Shown here one piece after another: positions 1 through 6,050 of a stretch of DNA of 15,639 nt. This DNA comes from Rhodospirillales bacterium (GTDB lineage: Bacteria > Pseudomonadota > Alphaproteobacteria > Acetobacterales > Acetobacteraceae). The stretch is taken from NCBI GenBank assembly GCA_028870815.1, contig JAGWOU010000009.1, positions 1-15,639 on the forward strand, written 5' to 3'. The position numbers and the translations under genes were made by a program. The notes below the pieces were generated by a model. That model saw only the letters and a program-made list of their open reading frames with translations, made no database searches and had not been told where the DNA came from. Position 1 is the stretch's first letter; each line of letters begins with the position of its first letter.

Positions 1-590
1 AACGCCACGTCACTCTCCGCATCCAATCCGCCCGCCAACGCGGATTGATTTGTCACCGTATCCACGCCAGAAATCGCGGAGCTCAGCAGAGATACAGCGC
101 CAGGCTGCACATTTCCTGTGGTACCGGCGACGGCTGCGACCACAAGCGCGTTAACTGCGGAGATATTTGCCGCCAGCACATAGCCGCCCTGCGCCGCGCT
201 GTATGCGGGATTGGTCGTATCCGCCACAACCAAAAAGCTTTGCGCATTTGTGGCTGTTGTAACCGAGCTTCCAACCGGAATCAGCGCTTGCAGGGTTGGA
301 GTGAAGCGGGAAAACGTCACTTGCCCAGTTGCCGCCACAGCCGGCAGCCTTGCAAATCCGAAATCGGCGCCGAAACTATCACAATCCGCCCCACTGCTGG
401 TCGCCAGCCTGGTTGCGCTCAGCGTCTGCACAATCAGCCATTGCAGCCATAACGCCAAGGCCGCATTTGCCTCCAGAATCGCGCGCAGAACCGAGCCAAC
501 CGTCAAATCCATCAATGTCGTCGCCGCGCCCTGCACAGACGCAGCCATTCCCTCCACGAGCATGGAGAAATTTTGCAGCGATAATTTCAT
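1..590 (-). CDS. Baseplate J-like protein (partial, runs off left edge)
   Basis: Reading the minus strand from ATG at 590 gives an uninterrupted frame of 196 residues to the window edge, with no stop. It begins MKLSLQNFSMLVEGMAAS and contains MDLTVGSVLRAILEANAA near residues 27-44, then DFGFARLPAVAATGQVTF and GNVQPGAVSLLSSAISGV. This resembles the N-terminal half of the phage P2 gpJ / Mu gp47 baseplate wedge family (baseplate_J), whose members form the wedge ring that triggers sheath contraction. The ATG lies 6 nt after the gpW-like stop, with only a weak AGGTTGA ribosome site, so translation is probably coupled. The order V-W-J matches P2 and supports the call. The C-terminal part, and any gpI and tail-fibre genes, would lie to the left. 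Confidence 0.85.
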   Translation of the reverse strand, partial: MKLSLQNFSMLVEGMAASVQGAATTLMDLTVGSVLRAILEANAALALWLQWLIVQTLSATRLATSSGADCDSFGADFGFARLPAVAATGQVTFSRFTPTLQALIPVGSSVTTATNAQSFLVVADTTNPAYSAAQGGYVLAANISAVNALVVAAVAGTTGNVQPGAVSLLSSAISGVDTVTNQSALAGGLDAESDVA

Positions 591-596
591 TTCAAC

Positions 597-959
597 CTAC
601 ACGGAAAAGGAAAGAAGCGCGGTCTGGCCTGTCACTGCGTCCACATAGCTAACAGAGGCCATAACCCTCCCATCATCTGCCAAACTTACGGAAGCCAATG
701 GCGCGGGAGACTGCATAACCTGCGTCTCAAGTTGCATCTGTGTGCGGATAACGCCTGAAATCAAATCCGGAACACCAGGCCTGCCGATAAACTGCCCAAG
801 CCCGGCCCCGTAGGTGAGTTGCCAAATATAGTCTCCCTGGTTGGTCAACAGCCGCCTCAACACGCGCTGCTGTGTCACTGCCTGCCCATCCACCACAGCA
901 AGGTCGCCTGTTGGCCCAATCGACAAATCCCCGCCGAACTGCAACGATAAATCCGCCAT
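597..959 (-). CDS. Baseplate wedge protein, gpW/gp25-like
   Basis: A 120-residue protein of the GPW_gp25 family (P2 gpW, T4 gp25), the sheath initiator that links the baseplate to the first sheath ring. The family pattern is visible at residues 35-54, RRLLTNQGDYIWQLTYGAGL, and the length is typical. I chose ATG at 959, which forms a TGATG overlap with the upstream spike gene; one codon earlier is a TTG that could also be read but is less likely. It sits between the gpV-like spike and gpJ-like wedge genes, exactly as in P2, so gene order and sequence agree. The stop is TAG at 597-599. Confidence 0.87.
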   Translation of the reverse strand: MADLSLQFGGDLSIGPTGDLAVVDGQAVTQQRVLRRLLTNQGDYIWQLTYGAGLGQFIGRPGVPDLISGVIRTQMQLETQVMQSPAPLASVSLADDGRVMASVSYVDAVTGQTALLSFSV

Positions 960-1501
960 CAAACAATCTCCGAAGGCAATCCGGTTGTCCCCCCCGGCGC
1001 GGGATGCACATGCTGGTCATAGGCATTGCGCAACGCCGCCAGCGTGCCATGCGCTCCGTTATGGTCAGAGATATCACCGCTAACCATTAAATTTCCCTGC
1101 ACGTTCACGGTCGGCGCATTCAGCAGAATTGTCCCGTCACTCAGCAGTTTCAGGAAGCTTCCGGATTGGTGCTGCAACCACAACTCTCCCGCGGGCGCCG
1201 TCAAGGGTTTATCCACCGAGGACCACACCGCGCCCGCGATCACACCCTGCTCCGCATCGCCTTCCTGCGCCAGAATCACAACCTGCGTCCCAGGCGACAA
1301 GGGTGCTGCAAGCCCCCAGCCATTCCCTACCCAGGAAGACATAACCGGCAGCCACCCACTCAGCACATTCTCTGGCTGCATCGTCACTTTTGCTGAATAC
1401 GTTGAAGGATCAAAGCTCGATACGAGCCCAAACCTTACCGTCCCCGTCAACCCATCCAGGCCACCGGCTCCAGCTTTAATCATATTCCAAAGCAGGTTCA
1501 T
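959..1501 (-). CDS. Baseplate spike / assembly protein, gpV-like
   Basis: A 180-residue protein of the gpV / phage_base_V type: the central spike at the end of the tail tube that pierces the outer membrane. An OB-fold-like N-terminal part (about residues 18-100, including VRFGLVSSFDPSTYSAKV and PLSPGTQVVILAQEGD) is followed by a beta-rich shaft (SDGTILLNAPTVNVQGNL). The C-terminal tip has H164 and H166 in the sequence YDQHVHPAPGG; P2-type spikes use an HxH motif to bind an iron ion at the apex, so the same is inferred here. It lies 4 nt after the gpD-like gene and overlaps the gpW-like gene by one base. The ribosome site before ATG 1501 is weak; ATG at 1483 is a possible alternative start. 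Confidence 0.87.
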   Translation of the reverse strand: MNLLWNMIKAGAGGLDGLTGTVRFGLVSSFDPSTYSAKVTMQPENVLSGWLPVMSSWVGNGWGLAAPLSPGTQVVILAQEGDAEQGVIAGAVWSSVDKPLTAPAGELWLQHQSGSFLKLLSDGTILLNAPTVNVQGNLMVSGDISDHNGAHGTLAALRNAYDQHVHPAPGGTTGLPSEIV

Positions 1502-1505
1502 TCAG

Positions 1506-2489
1506 TCAGCCCACCGCATATGCTTTGACCATCTGCACAAACCCCCCAGCGCCATTCAATCGCCGCATCAAAGACATCACAATGTAACTGTCGTCCAATT
1601 CGGAATTCGTACCCACGAGCAGCAAGGCGTCACCAACATTAATGGCTGTTTCTCCGGGCATTTTACCCAACAAAACCTTGCCGTGCTGCTGTACCGTTGC
1701 CAGCATGGAAGACGCATAACTGCTTGCCTGCGCCGCCGTGAGATTAGGCCGCACGATGTTGGTTGCATTACCGCCACCCACGCCCTCACTCACGGCCATC
1801 TTATCCCGGCAATTCCAGGACAATACAGAAACCGCCGCAGGCAGTGCTGTCACCAGATCCAACTGCAAGCTTGCAAAACTTGCCGGCGTCACGGGACGCT
1901 GCATCCCTACCGCCAGCGGCCCGAAATTCAGCGCACCACCGGAAACCGAAACACCGAATTGCTGCGCCTCCGCCAGCCGGCAGAGCAAGTTCCATTCCGT
2001 CGTCGCGCGCGAGCCTATTTTAAGCGCCGTCCTCGCATGATCGATCTGATAATATTGTCCCACCGGCGGGAATGTCTGCGTCACATTCGGTATCAACCCG
2101 TGGCGCATCGCGATTGTTTCGGCTATCTCGCTCGCCGTCTGGTTCACAAAACTTTCTGAAATCTCTGCGTCAATCAACAACGCGGTCTGATCGCGCCCTT
2201 GCAGGGTCGCTGTATTCGCCGCGAGGTCGACGCGGATATTTTCCACCTGCCCGGTCAACAACGTCGTATAACTAAGCCCATCGGTCGAGATCTCGATCAC
2301 AACCGGCGCATTACCCAGCGCCGCAAACTCACCAACGCCCAGCGCGGGGAATGTTCCCATGGCAAATGCCGCGCTAAATCGTCCGGCGAGGAACGGTCCC
2401 GGCGCCTGCACTTCCAGTTCAATCAATCCGCCAATCGGCACACCACCCAGGCTTACGCGGCCTTGAGGCTGATTAAGCGGCAACGCCAC
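1506..2489 (-). CDS. Tail hub protein, gpD-like (late control D family)
   Basis: A 327-residue protein resembling P2 gpD / Mu gp44 hub proteins (T4 gp27 equivalents), which join the tail tube to the spike. Features include the N-terminal beta domain (GRVSLGGVPIGGLIELEV), TLLTGQVENIRVDLAANT, and a central helix segment with SFVNQTASEIAETIAMRHGL followed by WNLLCRLAEAQQFGVSV; such TAseIa..ia...gl and W.ll..lA...g.. patterns are characteristic of the family. The first start in frame is GTG at 2489, which overlaps the preceding gene by 17 nt and directly follows a G-rich stretch; a TTG at 2483 is an alternative, so the start is uncertain by a few codons. It is followed by the spike gene, as expected for hub-spike pairs. 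P2 gpD lends its name to late control only through an operon effect; this protein should be structural. Confidence 0.83.
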   Translation of the reverse strand: MALPLNQPQGRVSLGGVPIGGLIELEVQAPGPFLAGRFSAAFAMGTFPALGVGEFAALGNAPVVIEISTDGLSYTTLLTGQVENIRVDLAANTATLQGRDQTALLIDAEISESFVNQTASEIAETIAMRHGLIPNVTQTFPPVGQYYQIDHARTALKIGSRATTEWNLLCRLAEAQQFGVSVSGGALNFGPLAVGMQRPVTPASFASLQLDLVTALPAAVSVLSWNCRDKMAVSEGVGGGNATNIVRPNLTAAQASSYASSMLATVQQHGKVLLGKMPGETAINVGDALLLVGTNSELDDSYIVMSLMRRLNGAGGFVQMVKAYAVG

Positions 2490-2661
2490 CCCCCGCCGCC
2501 GGGTTTACCTCAGGCAGCACAAGGGTATTCACGCCCTGCAAAACCGGATCGGAAAGATTATTCGCCTGCGCGATCCTGATCCATTGCGTCGCATCCTGAA
2601 GATATTGCGCCGCCAGGGTGAACAGATTTCCACCCGCCACCACGATAATTCTGCGATTCAT
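2473..2661 (-). CDS. Tail protein X-like (LysM-like) small hub protein
   Basis: A 62-residue protein matching the Phage_tail_X pattern: a short LysM-like fold with a hydrophobic start (RRIIVVAGGNLFTLAAQYLQ), W27 in the TQWIRIAQANNL segment and a final LVLPEVN strand. Proteins of this family sit at the baseplate hub in P2-like tails and R-type pyocins and help hold it together. ATG at 2661 overlaps the stop of the gpU-like gene as ATGA and has a good GGAG ribosome site five bases upstream. The C-terminus is a short Gly/Ala tail (NPAAGGGVAA) that overlaps the start of the gpD-like gene. Size and the order U-X-D support the call. Confidence 0.8.
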   Translation of the reverse strand: MNRRIIVVAGGNLFTLAAQYLQDATQWIRIAQANNLSDPVLQGVNTLVLPEVNPAAGGGVAA

Positions 2662-3356
2662 GGCAACTCCAATCCAAGATTCGTCACCGCCCGGTTCACG
2701 TAACCAGACATTCCAGAAAGCGCCGCCAGCTGGGCCGAACTGCTGCCAATCTGCCCCAGCGCATTAGCGCCCGTCACGGGCGTAAACGCATTATTCAAGG
2801 ATGATACCGCCCCGCTCAGCACAGCACCGCCTGCCGCTATCGCCCCTGAAATTTCGTTCTGCGTCACGCCCAGGGCCGCCAGACTTGCGGCGCTCACGCT
2901 CATCGTCGACACACCCGCCTGTCCGCTCAATGCCGCCGCGGAGGCCAAATCACCTGAGACCAAACCGGCAATCGGCGCCACGGCATTCGCCGCGGCCGCC
3001 AGCGGGTCCGTCACCACCACGCAGGTGATAGAAAAGGGTATCAGATTTGGCTTACGGTATTCCGCGGTAAATCCAGCGATAACGACGAGATAGTAAAACC
3101 CCTGCCAGACCAGCGGCAATTGCGCCCCCAGCGCCCGTGCCGTATCCAAAAGCTGCGCACGGCTTACCGCATCCATGCCTGAAAAAATCCCGGAAAACGA
3201 AATTTCTCCATCATCGATACCCAATGCTTCAACAACTCGCCCACCGCCGATAACATTCTGTATCGCCAGCCGTTGCTTGCCTCCAAAGCTGATCTTCTCC
3301 GGCACTTCCATATCCTGGAATGCCACATTGCCCAGCGAAAGCACGACATTGCCCAT
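2658..3356 (-). CDS. gpU-like tail protein with Ala/Ser-rich C-terminal extension
   Basis: A 232-residue protein. Residues 1-116 resemble P2 gpU: RLAIQNVIGGGRVVEALGI, then GEISFSGIFSG, then LLDTARALGAQLPLVWQGFY, and a closing strand IPFSITCVVV. Family members act at the hub end of the contractile tail. P2 gpU is about 159 residues, so this protein is long. The excess, about residues 117-232, is rich in Ala, Ser and Gly with repeated helix-like blocks (LASAAALSGQAGVSTMSVSA and similar) and matches nothing I recognise. ATG at 3356 begins one base after the stop of the frameshifted tail chaperone and is preceded by GGAG about 9 nt upstream. The tape-measure gene that normally precedes gpU is missing. 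The N-terminal assignment is good; the role of the extension is unknown. Confidence 0.75.
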   Translation of the reverse strand: MGNVVLSLGNVAFQDMEVPEKISFGGKQRLAIQNVIGGGRVVEALGIDDGEISFSGIFSGMDAVSRAQLLDTARALGAQLPLVWQGFYYLVVIAGFTAEYRKPNLIPFSITCVVVTDPLAAAANAVAPIAGLVSGDLASAAALSGQAGVSTMSVSAASLAALGVTQNEISGAIAAGGAVLSGAVSSLNNAFTPVTGANALGQIGSSSAQLAALSGMSGYVNRAVTNLGLELP

Positions 3357-3357
3357 C

Positions 3358-3827
3358 TCATTCGCTCCAGCAAAGCCTCGCCCAATCGAACACGCGCCCC
3401 TCCAGCGTTCCCATTGTCACAATGAACGCCAGCCGCTCCGCCTCATCCAGACTGAAAGCCACCTCGTAAGGCACCCCGCACCGCACCAGATACAAACAAT
3501 CGGTGAGGGCTGGGTGCCGGCTTAGTTTCCCGCGTCAGCGGCCAGACTGCGCTCCTCATGGGCCAACAGCACCTGGCCCACAGCCTCCACGCCATCTTCG
3601 CCCAGCCGCTCCAGCGCGGCCTCAATCCCGGCCTCATGCGCCGGGAAGGGCAGGGGCACGCCGTCCACCGCTGCCACGGCGGCGGCCACCCGCGCCAACC
3701 CCATATAGGCTTGGTTTTCAGAAAGCTCCGGCCCCAGCGCCTTGTACAGCCGCAGCTGTTCCAGCACGCCAACGCGCCGCAGCTCCAGCACGCGCCCTGC
3801 CTTATCCGTCACGCTCTGCGCCATCAT
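3358..3827 (-). CDS. Tail assembly chaperone, -1 frameshift fusion product
   Basis: Ribosomes reading the 101-residue zero-frame protein meet GGGAAAC at 3531-3525, just before the TAA stop. A -1 slip moves them into a frame that stays open for 55 more codons, from CTA at 3525-3523 to TGA at 3360-3358, giving a 156-residue fusion. The added part begins LSRHPALTDCLYLVRCG and continues VPYEVAFSLDEAERLAFIV and GTLEGRVFDWARLCWSE, a coherent protein sequence that ends directly before the gpU-like gene. The -1 frame has a TGA just before the heptamer (3537-3535) and no suitable start of its own, so the extension is reachable only by frameshift. This matches the lambda G/GT and P2 E/E' pattern, in which short and fused chaperones act in tail assembly together with the tape measure. 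Slippage rate is unknown. Confidence 0.88.
3470..3518 (-). promoter_or_regulatory. Candidate frameshift-stimulating stem
   Basis: GGCACCC at 3518-3512 can pair perfectly with GGGTGCC at 3476-3470, a 7-bp GC-rich stem starting six bases after the slippery heptamer, within the usual 5-9 nt spacing. The loop is long (35 nt). A competing pairing of CCGGCACC (3520-3513) with GGTGCGG, with one bulged G, is also possible. Pairing is by eye only; no folding energy was computed. Confidence 0.45.
3522..3827 (-). CDS. Tail assembly chaperone, short (zero-frame) product
   Basis: A 101-residue, mostly helical and acidic protein (includes RVLELRRVGVLEQLRLYKAL and AYMGLARVAAAVAAVDGV). It stands directly after the tail-tube gene, the place of the gpE/gpG-type tail chaperone in contractile- and siphon-type phages. 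Function is assigned from position, size and the frameshift site at its 3' end rather than from a strong sequence motif. Two consecutive ATG codons (3827 and 3824) overlap the tube stop as ATGA/TGATG; no strong ribosome site precedes them, so coupling to tube translation is likely. It normally ends ADAGN with stop TAA at 3524-3522. In related phages this short form is made in excess over the fusion; the same is inferred here. Confidence 0.85.
   Translation of the reverse strand: MMAQSVTDKAGRVLELRRVGVLEQLRLYKALGPELSENQAYMGLARVAAAVAAVDGVPLPFPAHEAGIEAALERLGEDGVEAVGQVLLAHEERSLAADAGN
3525..3531 (-). promoter_or_regulatory. -1 programmed ribosomal frameshift site GGGAAAC
   Basis: On the minus strand the zero-frame codons are GCG GGA AAC TAA, so the heptamer G GGA AAC has the exact X XXY YYZ form for tandem tRNA slippage. 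Lambda G/GT uses the very similar GGGAAAG. The stop follows immediately, and the -1 frame opens into the 55-codon extension. Confidence 0.9.
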
Positions 3828-4252
3828 ACTTTTGTCCGGGTCGAGGCATAGAAGTTCAGTTTCTGCGCCACCGGCGCATCCCCTTTGTACAAACCGGCCG
3901 ATGCCAGCTTGAACACCACATTGTTGAACTGATAGGTCGAGGTCGAGCCATTCGGCTCATTCACATACTGGTACAACGTCCCGCCATTAATCGTCTGCCC
4001 ATTATGATACGCCGCTTCAATCTGCGCGATGAAATCATCCGCGGCGGAATTTCCTCTGTCCAGCAGGAAAGTTCCATTCCATCCCTTCGGCAGCTCGGCG
4101 GCCAGTTGCACGCCGTCCAGCCTGTCCACCCGTATCGGCTGCGTCACCTGGTTTGCCTCAAACCCAGTCACATGCGCCAAATCCACCCGCCCAAACGGCC
4201 CCATCACCACAATCTGGCAATCGCTGCCAATAGTGAATGTATTAAACGGCAT
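3824..4252 (-). CDS. Tail tube protein
   Basis: A 142-residue protein of the size of contractile-phage tube subunits, lying directly after the sheath gene, the universal sheath-tube order (P2 FI-FII, Mu L-M). It starts MPFNTFTIGSDCQIVVMGPF and contains VTGFEANQVTQPIRVDRLDG, a GWNGTFLLDRGNSAADDF segment and a C-terminal strand KLNFYASTRTKV, consistent with the tube beta-barrel fold. These proteins stack as hexameric rings to form the DNA channel. ATG at 4252 has GTGAGG upstream and is 16 nt past the sheath stop. The 3' end overlaps the chaperone start. Confidence 0.85.
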   Translation of the reverse strand: MPFNTFTIGSDCQIVVMGPFGRVDLAHVTGFEANQVTQPIRVDRLDGVQLAAELPKGWNGTFLLDRGNSAADDFIAQIEAAYHNGQTINGGTLYQYVNEPNGSTSTYQFNNVVFKLASAGLYKGDAPVAQKLNFYASTRTKV

Positions 4253-4268
4253 CTTTCACCATCCTCAC

Positions 4269-5819
4269 TTAAGCAGTCGGCACGGTTTGGCTGCTCACCT
4301 GCACCGTCTGCCCGCCCTGCACATTCACAATGAATTTCTCGTTGATCGCCTGATACTGCACCTGCACATCCGCCTGCACATAACCAAGGCCAGTGCGGCT
4401 TGCCGGATTGTTGGTGGCATCGCACACCACGGCAAACGGCACGCTGCCATCGGTACTGCCCAGCATGCCCTGCTGCAACAGACCATTCAAAAACGCCAGC
4501 AGCGTGGAGCGGATATTCTGGAACAGCGTGGAGTTCACCAGTTGCCCCACATAGCCACCCATACCCGCCTGCAAGGTCGCGGCAATGTAATTCGTCAACC
4601 TCGTGTAGTTATCACCATTCACCGCCGCAGAGGATGACGAGTTATGCCCTCCTCGCACGCCCCAATACGCGCCGCCAGGTTGCGGATTGGCAATCACATC
4701 AATGCCCGCGCTCAACAGCGCCGCCAGATCCGCGCTGGCATAGGATGTCGCGGTCGCCCCACCCGGCTGCCCGGATTTCTGCGTCCCCACAACACCATAA
4801 AGCGGCTTGTTCAAGGATGATTGCTCCGGCGACAAATTCGCCAGCCTCCCGGCCACAAACCCCTGCGGCGAAACCAGCCGCGTCACCGCATTGGTCTGGT
4901 CGAACCAATACACCCAATCGCCGAACATCAGCTTGGCGGCATAGGAGTCAATGCCCGCCTCACCTTTCACGATCACCGCGTTCTCAATCGTGTCGCCCGC
5001 GGGTCCGGTCAGAATCATATAGACGCTTTCGGAGAGTCCGAACTCCATCTGCACGCTCCATTGCGTGGCGTCGTCCGCATCCGCCAGCAGCGCCAGCGCG
5101 CAGCCTTGCGAACGCAACGCGTACATGCCCTGGCGGGGCGTCACATCGCTTCCCACCAGCGCCGCGGCGTTCACGCCATTCGCGCCATCGCTGCCCGGCG
5201 TGCCGGAGGCGAACAGATACACCCCCGCCACCGGCGTCGCCTGAACAGACTGCGCGGAGGCCGCCACAAGCTGCGAAGGCCCTCGCAAAACGCCATTTCC
5301 GGTATTCACCGCATTCGCGATATTCTGCCAGAATAGCGCACCGCTGCCAGTAATGTTGTCGAACACCTCCGGGCTCTGCCCTGGCAACGCAATGGTCAGC
5401 CGCCAGCTATTCGCGGCCGAGCCGGCGGAAAATGTCAGGGTCAGATCATTGCCGGTGCTGCCTGTATAAATCGCGGTAAAGGTAATCGCTCCCAGCACGG
5501 AAAGGCTTGCGGCCGTATCGGTGCCATCGGTCACGCGCACACAGCGGAAATTCGAAGCACCCTGCTGCACGGCGGTCGCCATCTGCGTGCCCATGTCATA
5601 TTTGCGTGCCATCACAGGGCCAAACGCGGCGGCATAGTCGCTCATGCTGCCAATCACAGTCGGCTCACCCACCGGCCCCCAACTCGCCGTGCCCACCACG
5701 CCCAAAACGTCCGTCGGCACGCCATTAAGCAGCAGCGATTGCGGCGGCACAATCTGCACATAAAGATCGGGCACCACCAACGCCGTGGTGTTAATCGCCC
5801 CTTGCTGAACAATCGGCAT
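4269..5819 (-). CDS. Tail sheath protein
   Basis: A 516-residue sheath subunit, the contractile sleeve around the tail tube, which defines this as a myovirus-type tail. N-terminal features are typical: VVPDLYVQIVPPQSLLLNGV, then TDVLGVVGTASWGPVGEPTV and MSDYAAAFGPVMARKYDMGT. The C-terminal half carries the conserved wrap-up domain: DVIANPQPGGAYWGVRGG, then DNYTRLTNYIAATLQAGM, VGQLVNSTLFQNIRSTLLAF and a final strand segment VQVQYQAINEKFIVNVQG. Length fits P2/Mu-type sheaths. An inserted domain lies near residues 110-220. ATG at 5819 follows the 46-residue ORF by 3 nt, with a GGGGAACTGA stretch upstream as ribosome site. Confidence 0.93.
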   Translation of the reverse strand: MPIVQQGAINTTALVVPDLYVQIVPPQSLLLNGVPTDVLGVVGTASWGPVGEPTVIGSMSDYAAAFGPVMARKYDMGTQMATAVQQGASNFRCVRVTDGTDTAASLSVLGAITFTAIYTGSTGNDLTLTFSAGSAANSWRLTIALPGQSPEVFDNITGSGALFWQNIANAVNTGNGVLRGPSQLVAASAQSVQATPVAGVYLFASGTPGSDGANGVNAAALVGSDVTPRQGMYALRSQGCALALLADADDATQWSVQMEFGLSESVYMILTGPAGDTIENAVIVKGEAGIDSYAAKLMFGDWVYWFDQTNAVTRLVSPQGFVAGRLANLSPEQSSLNKPLYGVVGTQKSGQPGGATATSYASADLAALLSAGIDVIANPQPGGAYWGVRGGHNSSSSAAVNGDNYTRLTNYIAATLQAGMGGYVGQLVNSTLFQNIRSTLLAFLNGLLQQGMLGSTDGSVPFAVVCDATNNPASRTGLGYVQADVQVQYQAINEKFIVNVQGGQTVQVSSQTVPTA

Positions 5820-5822
5820 GGT

Positions 5823-5963
5823 TCAGTTCCCCTTCGCCATCACGCGCACCACCGAACCCGCGTTCGCGCTCCCCAAAATCTTTTGCACCGTCGCGGCGTC
5901 CGTAATCATGTCACCCCGCTTGAAACTGCCAAACGGCTTCAATACCACCAGATGAAAATTCAT
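5823..5963 (-). CDS. Small conserved-position protein upstream of sheath (46 aa)
   Basis: A 46-residue basic protein (MNFHLVVLKPFGSFKRGDMI, ending SVVRVMAKGN). I recognise no family. I chose ATG at 5963 because CTGAGGC gives a GAGG ribosome site at good spacing; the longer reading to 6038 would need a TTG start with no such site and would run through an inverted repeat. It lies 3 nt before the sheath gene. Mu-like phages carry a short protein of unknown function at the same place, but the sequence here does not show that family's motifs. The segment KPFGSFKRGDMITDAATVQKIL suggests a small beta-strand/helix fold. Confidence 0.65.
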   Translation of the reverse strand: MNFHLVVLKPFGSFKRGDMITDAATVQKILGSANAGSVVRVMAKGN

Positions 5964-5998
5964 TTTTGCCTCAGCTCTGAAAACTTGCTTCAATGGGT

Positions 5999-6050
5999 GA
6001 CTGATAAACGCGCCAGACAAACCCTTTGGTTTTATCAAACGCTATCAGTC
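5999..6050. repeat. Inverted repeat with nested hairpin between neck and sheath modules
   Basis: GACTGATA (5999-6006) and TATCAGTC (6043-6050) are perfect 8-bp inverted arms 36 bp apart. Inside lies a second perfect hairpin, AAACC (6019-6023) with GGTTT (6028-6032), with a 4-nt loop. The right arm is within the last codons of the tail-terminator candidate; the rest spans its TGA stop and the 71-nt gap to the next ATG. It could be an RNA processing or attenuation structure. It lacks a U-tract, so a strong terminator is unlikely. Confidence 0.55.

Noticed and set aside
45..652. Several plus-strand frames at the left end
   Set aside because: The minus strand has a continuous baseplate J-like frame from 590 to the edge, which explains the coding signal.
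1026..2159. Long plus-strand frame of 377 codons opposite the hub and spike genes
   Set aside because: His/Arg/Pro-rich composition with no family resemblance; it runs antisense across two well-supported genes and their junction. GC-rich shadow frame.
3443..3772. Minus-strand frame of 109 codons overlapping the chaperone in the other alternate frame
   Set aside because: Trp/Arg-rich shadow. It corresponds to a +1 shift, whereas the slippery heptamer and coherent extension are in the -1 frame.
4400..5353. Plus-strand frame of 317 codons opposite the sheath gene
   Set aside because: Arg/Pro/Ser-rich low-information sequence, antisense to an unmistakable sheath gene.
5823..6038. 71-residue version of the small protein before the sheath
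   Set aside because: It needs a TTG start without a ribosome site and crosses the inverted repeat; ATG 5963 with GAGG upstream is better supported.
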